A program made the position numbers and the translations under genes. From positions 1 through 64,000 of the forward strand of contig CAYOJK010000003.1 in NCBI GenBank assembly GCA_964404285.1: a stretch of DNA of 64,000 nucleotides, read 5' to 3'. This document shows positions 1 through 8,679 of the stretch, one piece after another (position 1 is the first letter of the stretch; each line of letters opens with the position of its first letter). Origin of the DNA: JBASEY01 sp964404285 (lineage in GTDB: Bacteria > CSSED10-310). The notes under the pieces are model-generated. The model worked only from the letters and a program-made list of their open reading frames with translations, was not told the DNA's origin and made no database searches.

Positions 1-1485
1 CGCATTTGAGAACAACACTCCAAATGGTCTGTGACTGCCGTTCATCGACCCACCTTTACGACCACGTATTTCCTGCTCAGGAAGCTCAGATACTATCGGG
101 CCGGGAGACGGGGCATTCCAGAGTGTCACCGTGTAATCCCCGTCCATAGCTGGAACAATAATCAAATCAGGAATCCATTCCAAAGCAGCGCCATAATATA
201 AGTCATGTTTAAAATAGATTCGGTTGATAAGTGGGTTACCCGTAACAGGATTTTTAATACTTAACAGCGCTGTCTTTATCTCTTTGAGAATCTGATCACG
301 CTGATCGATGTTATAGGATTTTCCAAAAGGAAACCGTTCGTCATTCAACCAGACAGACGGAAAATAATTCAGTTCATCTGAAAACGCGATACTGTTTTTC
401 AAATCGGCGTATGCCAGCCGATGTTTGCTTTCCAGATAATCCAGCATATTGCGTGGCGCATACCTAAAAAACCACTCCCCAATCTGAGCCGGCAGCATGA
501 AGGCAAGTTTTCGCAGCCAAGATTGTTTGGGAGAATCTGCTTTGAACTCAGAGTGGTTGTGATCAAAAGTTATTTCACGATTTGAAGCCTGCTGGTGTCG
601 ATAGGTGAAGAATCCGTGTTCAGCCAAAGCCCTGTTCAGGCTGAGCAATCGATTTCCAGCGCCGCCGCTGCCGTGATCGGACACCACCAATACAAGGGTT
701 TCAGAGTCGGCCAAACCGACGAGTCTGCCGACAGAAGCGTCCAAAGACTGGTACACTTCACGCAAAAACTGGGAATATTCAGCATCTTCAGGACGATGCC
801 GAGGAGAATTCGAATCATGAGCGGCCCAAAAATGATGCGCCGCCGTATCTGATTCCGAAAAAACAATACCAAAACAATCCCACTTTTCTTTCTGATAAAG
901 ATATTCTGCAATTGCGGTTCGGCTGGCAATTGTATGACGTATGGTTTCTTGAGCTCTCTCGCGCCAATCAGCCGAGGTGTCCAGTTCTTGAATACCAGCC
1001 AGCGTGTAGGCTGAGACATTACTTTTCAACTCATCCCACAACGAACGCGGATAACAAAAACTTTTATCTGCGGTATAGGCGAGAGGGGAATCAAAACCGG
1101 AAATCATGATCCCGTTCACGGGTTCAGGTGGATACGTTGTCGGAAATCCAATGGCGACAACGCGTTTGCCGATTTGACTCAAGCGATTGAAAAAAGTGGG
1201 TTCGAGCCGGTATGTGCTGTTGATATAGCTAACGGAATAACTTCCCGGCTGACGAACGGCAAAGTCGGTGATTCCATGGCGCCCTGGATTGACACCAGTC
1301 AGAAGAGACGACCATGCAGGGTAAGTAAACGGCGGGATCGTTGACTGTAACTTTGAAAAAACGCCGACGCTGGAAATAGTTGCAAGATTGGGCAGGCTTC
1401 CGTCCGCTATCCATTTATCGGTCAAATCCGGATCGAATCCATCCAAACCGATTAAAAGCGCCCTGCGAAAGGGAATTGGTGACAG
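1..1485 (-). CDS. Alkaline-phosphatase-superfamily protein (type I phosphodiesterase/nucleotide pyrophosphatase-like), 3' end outside window
   Basis: The minus frame stays open from about 1515 to base 1, so the C-terminus is missing. It starts like its neighbours with a hydrophobic strand and GLDGFD, which supplies a metal-binding Asp. The nucleophile motif TYPAW lies in a PPFTYPAWSSLLTG context followed by NPGRHG, and SDHGSGG follows in mid-protein. The family hydrolyses or transfers phosphate-type esters using two metals and a Thr nucleophile; the substrate here is unknown. It directly follows the fusion gene, 7 bases after that stop if a CTG at 1485 is used. The oddity is the start: no ATG, GTG or TTG lies in frame between the upstream in-frame stop (1516-1518) and the GLDG motif, so initiation must use a rare codon (CTG, ATT or ATA) or the sequence has an error. 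Family call is firm, start is not. Confidence 0.8.
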   Translation of the reverse strand, partial: MSPIPFRRALLIGLDGFDPDLTDKWIADGSLPNLATISSVGVFSKLQSTIPPFTYPAWSSLLTGVNPGRHGITDFAVRQPGSYSVSYINSTYRLEPTFFNRLSQIGKRVVAIGFPTTYPPEPVNGIMISGFDSPLAYTADKSFCYPRSLWDELKSNVSAYTLAGIQELDTSADWRERAQETIRHTIASRTAIAEYLYQKEKWDCFGIVFSESDTAAHHFWAAHDSNSPRHRPEDAEYSQFLREVYQSLDASVGRLVGLADSETLVLVVSDHGSGGAGNRLLSLNRALAEHGFFTYRHQQASNREITFDHNHSEFKADSPKQSWLRKLAFMLPAQIGEWFFRYAPRNMLDYLESKHRLAYADLKNSIAFSDELNYFPSVWLNDERFPFGKSYNIDQRDQILKEIKTALLSIKNPVTGNPLINRIYFKHDLYYGAALEWIPDLIIVPAMDGDYTVTLWNAPSPGPIVSELPEQEIRGRKGGSMNGSHRPFGVLFSNA

Positions 1486-1492
1486 TGACGTT

Positions 1493-4400
1493 TTACTGGA
1501 TATAACCCAATTCTCTCATTTTATGGAGCTCATCATCCGTCAGTTCACGAATTTGACGCTCGACGGCTCCTGTTGACGCCGCTTCCTGAGCAGCGTGTAG
1601 AGCATCCTGCATAACCGAATACAGTTCAGGCTCGTGCGATGCCTGATTATCGCGTTCCCGAGGATCGATATCCAAGCGATACAGCTCTTTTTCCGGTAAC
1701 CCTCGTGGATTACCAGGATTCGCATTCAATATTTTCCATGATCCATCGATAAAAGCCTGTAGAATATTTCCTTCATGATCTTCTTCTGCGAATACCGTGA
1801 TGTCACGATGAGTATCTTCGCCATATCCAAAAAGGTCGCGTCCGGCTTGCATCGAAGTCGGCGCCGGTATTCGTGCCAGACCAAGCAGTGTCGGTGCGAT
1901 ATCGACGTGTCTGGCGTTGTCAAAACGAGTTGTCGGTGTAATATGACGCAAATTTCCCGCGTCAAGTTTGAAAATAAAAGGAATATGAATTTGTTCTTGG
2001 TAAAGCGTCAGACCATGCCACCAGCCACCGTGATCGTAAAACTCTTCACCGTGATCCGCTGTTACAAGCACGATGGTGTTATCCCAGAGACCCTCTTTTT
2101 TGAGGTGTTCAAACAGCTCACCCATGCGCTGATCCATGTATGTGACCTCACCGGCATACGTCAAACGCATCTCTTCCGCTAAAGATGGGTCAGGATTGGG
2201 CATCGTCACTCTGGCGTAGCCGACACCGTTGAAAGGATGCTTGAAAAACGGATCATGCGTCTCCATGTAATGCATAAAAATAAAGAATCTGTCGTCTTTA
2301 CCTCGCCTATCTAAATACTCCTGAACCGCACGATTGACAACGGCGGCTTCCTGGTAATAGTGCTGAGGATACTTCGCTTTAACTAAAAAACCTTCACGCA
2401 CTTTTCGAAGAATTGAATAATACGTTAGCTTACTGCTGAACTCATCCGCAAAGAAGAAATAATCAGGAGCCAAATAGTGATATTCACTGAACCCCTGGTG
2501 AAAATTGAAACCTTCTGTGACATTGATATTATTCGGATAACCCACCGTGTAATAGCCGGCTTGTTGCAGTACTTCCGCTAAAGTCTCGACGTCATCGGGG
2601 AGAATATCCGGCTTCAGATAGGCTTTATGTGCCGATGGATACATAGCTGAGAAGATCGTGGCGACAGAGGGCTTGGTCCAACTGGCTTGGGCATAAGCGT
2701 TATGAAATCTGATACCGTCGTCGGCAAGATTGTCCATGACGGGTGAATCCGCGTCAAATGCGCCGTAACAGCCCAAGTGATCTGCTCGAAGCGCATCACA
2801 CACGATTAAAATAATGTTGGGTTTGTCTGCCACGGCTTGCGGTATTCCTCCCGGAAGTTCCGTTTTGGTAGTAAACGATGACGCAGCAGCCGAAACACCC
2901 CAGAAAACCAAGCCACCAAGGAGCAATAAAACTGTCCATACAAAAGGCCGTTTTGAATAGGGATCAGCGAGTCGTTTGGTTGATTGTTCCCTGAACACAC
3001 CGATTAAAAATACGACGCCTGCAACAAGAAGAAGGCCTAAAAGAGCAACTTTGGGCACTCCCTGTTCTTTAAAAATGTCTCGATTCAGTAGAAATCGTCC
3101 AAGGATCAATATATTGAGGGAGAGCCATCCTGAGAATGCCAGTGAGTAGGTTTTGACGCTGCCTTTGATTCTGCCGAGCGCCAGAGCGACTGCGCCCATG
3201 AAAACGCCGAAACCGATACCGGCGCACAAGCCGATCAGGCCATACATGAGCATGCCGTAAAAGAACATCGATGAGCCGAATCCCTTGCTGACACCCGTCC
3301 AGATAGATTCCAGGAGACCAAGTAAAACGCCGGCATAAGCGCCTCCGGCGGCGCCCGATGACAATCGACTCAAAAATGCGCGTTTAGCCCAGCCGGTCGT
3401 ACGAGGTTCGGTTGAAACCGGGCGAAGCTCTTCCAAACCATAATCTTCAGATTTCAACAATGCGTCAAAATCAACCTCTTTCCCATCCAGAAATAAATAT
3501 TTTGGTCTATAATTCTTTTTACGTGTCCAAAGAAAAATGGCACCTGGCAGCGTGGCCAATTCGACGGCCCAAAACCCAAGCGCTGCTGAAACGATGGCTT
3601 CGACAGGACCCAATTGATTGCGCAACAGATAATACTGAGCCATCTCCCGAATGCCTTCACCCGCCATCGTGAACGGTGTGATCACCGTCGCAAAAATCTG
3701 TATCGATGACGCAAATGTGACCTGCCAAAATTCTGCTCGGACAGCTCCGATCGCCAACGCCGTGTAGTAATACATCGCCGCTGTCGTGAAATGGACAAGA
3801 AAACTCATCAATGCAGCGTTGAGCAGCACGATTTTCCTATCTTTATACGCAGAAGCCGCATTGTTGACGCGGTTGATAAAACCCTCGAGCTTCTGTTTGC
3901 CGGGTATTGGAATATGTGAGATGAACCACCGAATAATTCCTGGATAAAACATCAAAAAGAAAAACAATAAGATCACACCGACCGCTATCGGGAGCGTCAT
4001 CAACGTTATTCGGTTGGCTTGAGCGCCCAGGATGCTTTGTCCAAAAGGCAGCGCCACTAGAAATGTGATGAACAGACCGACAATGCCCAATACCTTTTCA
4101 ATGACGGTTGCCGCTGTCACCTCAACGGTGCGGCGACTGAAACGCGATGCGTCATAAAGTTTATATCCGTCAAGACCGATCGTTGACGGCAAAAAAGTTC
4201 CGATGAATCGGCCGATCAAAAAACTTCCGAATATATGATAAAACGGAAAACGAATTCCTTGACCTCGCAGCAAATAATGCCATCGAAGAATAGAGCAGAA
4301 AACGCCGATCAACTTGATGAAAACAGCCAGCAGAATAAATTGCCAAAATGTTCCAACATTGATTCCTGGAAGGTAATTGATGATTGCGCGAAACGCGGAT

Positions 4401-4735
4401 ACTGTTTCCATTGACTGAAATGTGCCGGACCTATTGTCAGCCAGACGAATATGTTGACCTTCCTTGAATTGAAGAATCGTCCCATCGTCTCGACGACCTT
4501 TTTCACCACTGATAACCGTAACCGGAACACTGCCGACAGCTATCTGATCATCCTGGACAATGTTTACGGTCGATCCATCTTCCAGATGCACAGGGCGATG
4601 ATCCAAAAGCTGAATTTGATGCGAAAATAAAAGATAGAAGGCTCCTAATGTGACGATTACTTTGATCAATGAGCTCATTGAACTCCTGATTTTAGCCGGA
4701 ATTTTTAAATACAATTCTTTCAACGGACTAGCCAT
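1493..4735 (-). CDS. Fusion of LPG-synthase-type flippase membrane domain and sulfatase-like alkaline-phosphatase-superfamily domain
   Basis: The protein has 1080 residues. It begins with a membrane anchor (about 18-38), then residues about 110-390 resemble the UPF0104/lysyl-phosphatidylglycerol synthase transmembrane family, including the typical FLPSTIGLDGYKLYD segment. Further membrane helices lie at about 455-630. From about residue 638 comes a sulfatase-fold domain: VCDALRADH gives metal-binding Asp residues and VTADHGEEF is the second metal site. The nucleophile segment reads SWTKPSVATIF, so Thr (about 688) stands where classical sulfatases have the Cys/Ser of C/S-x-P-x-R. A formylglycine sulfatase is therefore unlikely; a phosphotransferase or phosphodiesterase acting on a lipid-linked substrate is possible (inference). 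The C-terminus ends in LTDDELHKMRELGYIQ. The ATG is preceded by an AGGA ribosome site 7 bases upstream. Confidence 0.88.
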   Translation of the reverse strand: MASPLKELYLKIPAKIRSSMSSLIKVIVTLGAFYLLFSHQIQLLDHRPVHLEDGSTVNIVQDDQIAVGSVPVTVISGEKGRRDDGTILQFKEGQHIRLADNRSGTFQSMETVSAFRAIINYLPGINVGTFWQFILLAVFIKLIGVFCSILRWHYLLRGQGIRFPFYHIFGSFLIGRFIGTFLPSTIGLDGYKLYDASRFSRRTVEVTAATVIEKVLGIVGLFITFLVALPFGQSILGAQANRITLMTLPIAVGVILLFFFLMFYPGIIRWFISHIPIPGKQKLEGFINRVNNAASAYKDRKIVLLNAALMSFLVHFTTAAMYYYTALAIGAVRAEFWQVTFASSIQIFATVITPFTMAGEGIREMAQYYLLRNQLGPVEAIVSAALGFWAVELATLPGAIFLWTRKKNYRPKYLFLDGKEVDFDALLKSEDYGLEELRPVSTEPRTTGWAKRAFLSRLSSGAAGGAYAGVLLGLLESIWTGVSKGFGSSMFFYGMLMYGLIGLCAGIGFGVFMGAVALALGRIKGSVKTYSLAFSGWLSLNILILGRFLLNRDIFKEQGVPKVALLGLLLVAGVVFLIGVFREQSTKRLADPYSKRPFVWTVLLLLGGLVFWGVSAAASSFTTKTELPGGIPQAVADKPNIILIVCDALRADHLGCYGAFDADSPVMDNLADDGIRFHNAYAQASWTKPSVATIFSAMYPSAHKAYLKPDILPDDVETLAEVLQQAGYYTVGYPNNINVTEGFNFHQGFSEYHYLAPDYFFFADEFSSKLTYYSILRKVREGFLVKAKYPQHYYQEAAVVNRAVQEYLDRRGKDDRFFIFMHYMETHDPFFKHPFNGVGYARVTMPNPDPSLAEEMRLTYAGEVTYMDQRMGELFEHLKKEGLWDNTIVLVTADHGEEFYDHGGWWHGLTLYQEQIHIPFIFKLDAGNLRHITPTTRFDNARHVDIAPTLLGLARIPAPTSMQAGRDLFGYGEDTHRDITVFAEEDHEGNILQAFIDGSWKILNANPGNPRGLPEKELYRLDIDPRERDNQASHEPELYSVMQDALHAAQEAASTGAVERQIRELTDDELHKMRELGYIQ

Positions 4736-4738
4736 AAT

Positions 4739-4927
4739 TTATTCCTGATGAGATGATAAATTGGTTTTTCGTGCGGGATCGCGTGTCAATAAAACAATCC
4801 CTTGAGCGACATTCACTTTATTTGTTTTAGCCGATAGAAACAAGTGTGCGTGTTGTACGACATGTGTCAAAACATGTTCATAGCAGCGGAGATGCATTTT
4901 AACGGGCTGTATATAAAGATTATTCAT
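4739..4927 (-). CDS. Small hypothetical protein (62 aa), doubtful
   Basis: This open frame fills the 188-base gap between two genes of the operon. Its ATG overlaps the stop of the upstream phosphatase-like gene by four bases (ATGA), and its stop lies three bases before the fusion gene. That spacing favours a real coupled gene. The protein itself shows no signal peptide, membrane segment or family motif, and it is rich in His and basic residues. It may be only a chance frame in an intercistronic spacer. Confidence 0.22.
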   Translation of the reverse strand: MNNLYIQPVKMHLRCYEHVLTHVVQHAHLFLSAKTNKVNVAQGIVLLTRDPARKTNLSSHQE

Positions 4928-6621
4928 TCCAAATAACCCAAGCTTTTCAGTCGATTTTCAAGGGCGCGGCGCTCATCTTTGTTGGAGTCGCTTTCATAGG
5001 GGTCTGATATGTTTTTACTGGTGACTGCTTGTGAAGAGTCACCCGCTGCGTAGCGCAAATACTTGGGTGGATGATCGGCAAAATAGTCGGGTTTAAATAT
5101 TTTGTCTAAAACGATTCCATCCAAATTATCCGGTATCGGAAGCGCCATGCTTTGCAGTACGGTAGGCATGACATCCTCCATGTTCGCCTGGATGTAACCT
5201 GGCGCTATATCTTTTCCAGAGACCATGATGATGCCGTCACTTCGATGAAATCCTATCGGATGATGCCGTGTATCCGTAAAAAAACTGCCGGATCCCAAGT
5301 GCTGTCGCCCTAGAACAGCATAATCTTGCATCCGAAATAAAACGTGCGGCGCATATTTTGTTTCTTCACCATGGAAAACCTCTTCCCGAAACCAGACTTT
5401 ATCAGTCAATGGCTTTCCTGTGTTAGGATGTTTAAGATTCAACAGCAGCTCTTTCAGCGTATTTTTCAAATTCTCAACGTCAACAGGCAAAACCGTTCCT
5501 GCAGGGTTTTCGTCTGTTTTTTCGTTGATAAAAAAACCTTGAGACGGTATCGAACCGAAAAAGACTTTCGTCGCAGACCAGTTCACAACGGATACCAGAT
5601 CATGTCGGGCCGAAAATAACGTAGATCGACGGCGGCGGATCGCCCGTCGAATTCCGGTTTGGATACGTTGGGGGAGTAGCCGGCGAACGATATCAGCATC
5701 ACCGATGGTCTGAAAACGATCAAACAGACGTTTTTTGATGTAGGGACCAGTGTGTACGGCCAATAAATTCTGTTCCAACAACCAAGTGTTGGCATTGAAA
5801 AACCCCTCAGTCATTCCAAATCCATGATCGGAAAGAATGAAAACCGTGTCATCCGACTCCAATGATTCGATCAACTCGCCTACAATCGAATCGACACGCT
5901 GGAACAGCTCGACTAGTTGGGGACGGATGCGTTTTGCGCGTGAGGAGTCGTACAGCGGGTCAGAGGGAAACAAATACTTGGCAAAAAGATGTTGAATACG
6001 ATCGAGAGTGACGAAGACGGCCATAAAAAACGTCCACTCTTCCGTCCGGATCAGGTATCGAACTGCTTCATGTCGTCGTTCCAGGCTTTCGCGGAGATCA
6101 TGGATAAAGCGGGCAATTTCCGTGTCTGTAGTCGTGTCATACTGAGGGATATCGATATTGATGATATAATTGCCGCATACAGCTTTCAGGCGATCACGAA
6201 GGCTCAGGGGTGATGTGAATGGCGACGTGAATCCCGGACTCATCATACCACTGACCATACATCCTTTTAGCGGCGCCGGCGGATAGGTTATCGGCACGTT
6301 GACGACAATCGATCGTCCTCCGTTCATTTCAACGGTATCCCAAAGGCGAAGGCCTTTGGCATCTTGGGATGAAACCAGCGGGCGATCAGGATTTTTCAGC
6401 GGACTGACGGTGAAATCGTATATGCCGTGTCGGCCTGGATTCAGGCCGGTCGAGCAGGTTGTCCAAGCCGGGGGTGTAGTCGGCGGAATTGTTGACATCA
6501 ACGGACCCCAGGCTGATCGTTCGCGCAACCCGGCCAGGACCGGCATTTCACCGGATTCCATCAATGGGTCAATCAGGTCAAACGCCGCTCCGTCTAAGCC
6601 GATGATTAGTGCACGACACAT
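4924..6621 (-). CDS. Alkaline-phosphatase-superfamily protein (type I phosphodiesterase/nucleotide pyrophosphatase family)
   Basis: The protein has 565 residues and no signal peptide, so it is probably cytoplasmic. It has all core marks of the family: IIGLDGAAFD with Asp10 as a metal ligand, a TPPAW nucleophile motif (Thr49) followed by STGLNPGRHGIYDF, and LSDHGFG near residue 265 for the second metal. Residues downstream (HRSDGIIMVSG region) match the usual C-terminal part of the fold. The chain ends in DERRALENRLKSLGYLE, a tail also found on CysC and on the fusion protein of this operon. It lies 24 bases after cysC. Substrate is unknown; context suggests an activated sulfate- or phosphate-linked intermediate (inference). 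Confidence 0.88.
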   Translation of the reverse strand: MCRALIIGLDGAAFDLIDPLMESGEMPVLAGLRERSAWGPLMSTIPPTTPPAWTTCSTGLNPGRHGIYDFTVSPLKNPDRPLVSSQDAKGLRLWDTVEMNGGRSIVVNVPITYPPAPLKGCMVSGMMSPGFTSPFTSPLSLRDRLKAVCGNYIINIDIPQYDTTTDTEIARFIHDLRESLERRHEAVRYLIRTEEWTFFMAVFVTLDRIQHLFAKYLFPSDPLYDSSRAKRIRPQLVELFQRVDSIVGELIESLESDDTVFILSDHGFGMTEGFFNANTWLLEQNLLAVHTGPYIKKRLFDRFQTIGDADIVRRLLPQRIQTGIRRAIRRRRSTLFSARHDLVSVVNWSATKVFFGSIPSQGFFINEKTDENPAGTVLPVDVENLKNTLKELLLNLKHPNTGKPLTDKVWFREEVFHGEETKYAPHVLFRMQDYAVLGRQHLGSGSFFTDTRHHPIGFHRSDGIIMVSGKDIAPGYIQANMEDVMPTVLQSMALPIPDNLDGIVLDKIFKPDYFADHPPKYLRYAAGDSSQAVTSKNISDPYESDSNKDERRALENRLKSLGYLE

Positions 6622-6645
6622 ATTTTCACAAACGAGGATGCTCTT

Positions 6646-7239
6646 TTACAGGTATCCCAGGCTCTCCAATCGCTTGACAATCGCATCCTCTTCTTCCTGT
6701 GTTAGGCTCTTTAGCTTGGGAAGATAATTCAGCTCTTCCAATTTTGCCAAGATTATTGCGAGGCTTTCTTCCGGTGTTTCCTTATCTGTTTCAACGACAA
6801 CTTCAGGATTTTTAGGCTCTTCATACGGGTCATCAACCCCGGTAAACCCTTTTATTTCGCCTTTAAAAGCCTTTTCATACAATCCCTTTGGGTCACGTTT
6901 TGCACATTCTTTAACGGAGCATTTGCAATACACTTCGACAAAATTTCCTATCAATTCCCTGTTTTTATCGCGGATAGACGCATAGGGCGAAATACAGGCT
7001 GCAACTGCAACGCGTTCGGTCGCGGTCAGATATGAGCTGACATAGCCGACCCGGCGGATGTTTTCATCGCGATCTTCTTTTGAAAATCCAAGGCCTTTGC
7101 TCAAACTGCGACGGATGACGTCACCGTCAAGAATTTCAACGATTTGTCCGCGCTTGCGGAGCTCATGTGCCAAACGAAGCGCTAAGGTTGATTTACCTGA
7201 ACCGCTGAGACCGGTTAACCAGACTGTATATCCTTTCAT
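6646..7239 (-). CDS. cysC: Adenylyl-sulfate kinase (APS kinase)
   Basis: CysC phosphorylates adenylyl sulfate at the 3' position with ATP to give PAPS, the sulfate donor. The P-loop GLSGSGKS is at residues 10-17, followed by EILDGDVIR and the conserved GFSKEDRDENIRRVG segment, then KDPKGLYEKAFKGEIKGFTG-type substrate-lid sequence (as RDPKGLYEKA here). The catalytic domain ends where CysC proteins usually end (about residue 175, KLEELNYL). About 20 more residues follow, reading LTQEEEDAIVKRLESLGYL, so this protein carries the LGY tail seen on neighbouring phosphatase-like proteins. An AAAGGAG ribosome site precedes the ATG. It shares the operon with sat, which makes its substrate. Confidence 0.95.
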   Translation of the reverse strand: MKGYTVWLTGLSGSGKSTLALRLAHELRKRGQIVEILDGDVIRRSLSKGLGFSKEDRDENIRRVGYVSSYLTATERVAVAACISPYASIRDKNRELIGNFVEVYCKCSVKECAKRDPKGLYEKAFKGEIKGFTGVDDPYEEPKNPEVVVETDKETPEESLAIILAKLEELNYLPKLKSLTQEEEDAIVKRLESLGYL

Positions 7240-7254
7240 CTTGGAAAACTCCTT

Positions 7255-8679
7255 TCATTTCAAAATAACCATAGGTTCTGTTTCTGTTATATTAAAGTAA
7301 TTTAAAACCATAGACATAACGTCTGTGATTTCGCATTGACCAGGGCGCTCGAATGTCCCGATTGTCTGTTCACGATTCGCTTTGAAATTACCGATACAAA
7401 TACCTAAAAAATCGTGATTGGCGCCATCCGGCCCGCGGTCATTTCGGCGCGTAAACACACCGTCACCATACGCCTCCAAGTTCAGCCCGACACCTCCCAA
7501 CGACCGCCACGCCAAGTTACCGAAGTAAACCATCAAATCCGGAGGAATACCGTTCGTTTCCCTATACAGTTTTTCAGGAAACAGCACACGATTCCCTAAC
7601 ACTTTCCCTTCGATATCCCGCATCGCGCTGAGTTCTGCAGCCAAGCGTCGGCGCTGGTTGTGATACTCATCTAGAGGGATAATTCCACTGGGTTCCCGAC
7701 CTTTGACATTCAGGAATATTCGAGCAAAATAGCCGCCTTCACCCCAAGCTTTGGTAGCATTCCAGTTGACCATTTCCGAGCTCAAAGGCATTTCTTCTTG
7801 CGGCGTTTGTTTCAGTGTCAACCATCCGTTCTGAATCAACCAATGATTGATTCGGATACCGCCCTGCATAGGTTGCGCGCCATGATCCGATACGACCAAG
7901 ACACCACAATCGGGCGGCAACACATCCAGAGTATCGTTGATTTCTGTGTCTAACAGCGCATAGTAATCGGGTATAACCTGTTTATAGATACTATCTTTGA
8001 TGAACAGGGGATGCGTGGCGTCCCAATGATGCCAGAATGCGTGATGTAATCGGTCGAGTCCGATTTCGACCATCATCGCGAAATCCCATTCCCTAGTTTT
8101 CAACAGGTGACGAAAAATGGCAAAACGTGCCCGAGTCATCGTTATCAATTGCTGACGAAGCTTTTCTGTGGACATGGTCCTGAAATTATCGATATCGACT
8201 TGGTAATCCGGGAAACGGTTTTGAAGTTCAGCGCCGATATGTGTCGGCCAACAGGCCAGGGTTCCGGATTCGGGCGCTGGTATTCCCGCTATGCAGGCGC
8301 CATTTACCGGCGTGATCGGGTATGTTTGAGGTATGCCGACCAGAATCGATTGCAACTGATGCGAGCCCAATATATCCCAAATACGTCGAGCTTTGACGTC
8401 GTGTGCGTGAGATAGTCTGAGAGAGTTATACCCAAAATCTGCCCGAGTTCGGATGCCGTAGAGGCCAAGTTGACCGGGATCTTTACCCGTCGTCATGGAG
8501 CTCCATGCCGGAATCGTCAATGGTGGATCCGTCGATCGCATCCTTGCAGCAAAACCATTTTCAGAAAGTTTCCGACATACTGGCACGCGATCGGAAAGCT
8601 TATCGAACATCAGTTCAGGCTCGGCACAGTCCAATCCGAAGACAATCAATTTTTTCTGTTGATGGCCGCTGTTTTTCAT
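7255..8679 (-). CDS. Alkaline-phosphatase-superfamily protein
   Basis: The protein has 474 residues and no obvious signal peptide. VFGLDCAEPE provides the first metal Asp (17), the nucleophile motif is TIPAW (Thr55) followed by GKDPGQLGLYG, and VVSDHGAQP near residue 265 is the second metal motif. The rest (AWGEGGYFARIFLNVKGREP) matches the C-terminal core seen in its paralogue at 10779-12131 (IYLNLKGRES). It overlaps the PHP gene stop by four bases and lies 15 bases before cysC, so translation is probably coupled. Unlike two neighbours it has no LGY tail. Substrate cannot be told from sequence. Confidence 0.87.
   Translation of the reverse strand: MKNSGHQQKKLIVFGLDCAEPELMFDKLSDRVPVCRKLSENGFAARMRSTDPPLTIPAWSSMTTGKDPGQLGLYGIRTRADFGYNSLRLSHAHDVKARRIWDILGSHQLQSILVGIPQTYPITPVNGACIAGIPAPESGTLACWPTHIGAELQNRFPDYQVDIDNFRTMSTEKLRQQLITMTRARFAIFRHLLKTREWDFAMMVEIGLDRLHHAFWHHWDATHPLFIKDSIYKQVIPDYYALLDTEINDTLDVLPPDCGVLVVSDHGAQPMQGGIRINHWLIQNGWLTLKQTPQEEMPLSSEMVNWNATKAWGEGGYFARIFLNVKGREPSGIIPLDEYHNQRRRLAAELSAMRDIEGKVLGNRVLFPEKLYRETNGIPPDLMVYFGNLAWRSLGGVGLNLEAYGDGVFTRRNDRGPDGANHDFLGICIGNFKANREQTIGTFERPGQCEITDVMSMVLNYFNITETEPMVILK

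Noticed and set aside
1775..2182. 135-residue plus-strand frame
   Set aside because: It is antisense to the well-supported sulfatase-fold domain of the fusion gene and shows no protein features.
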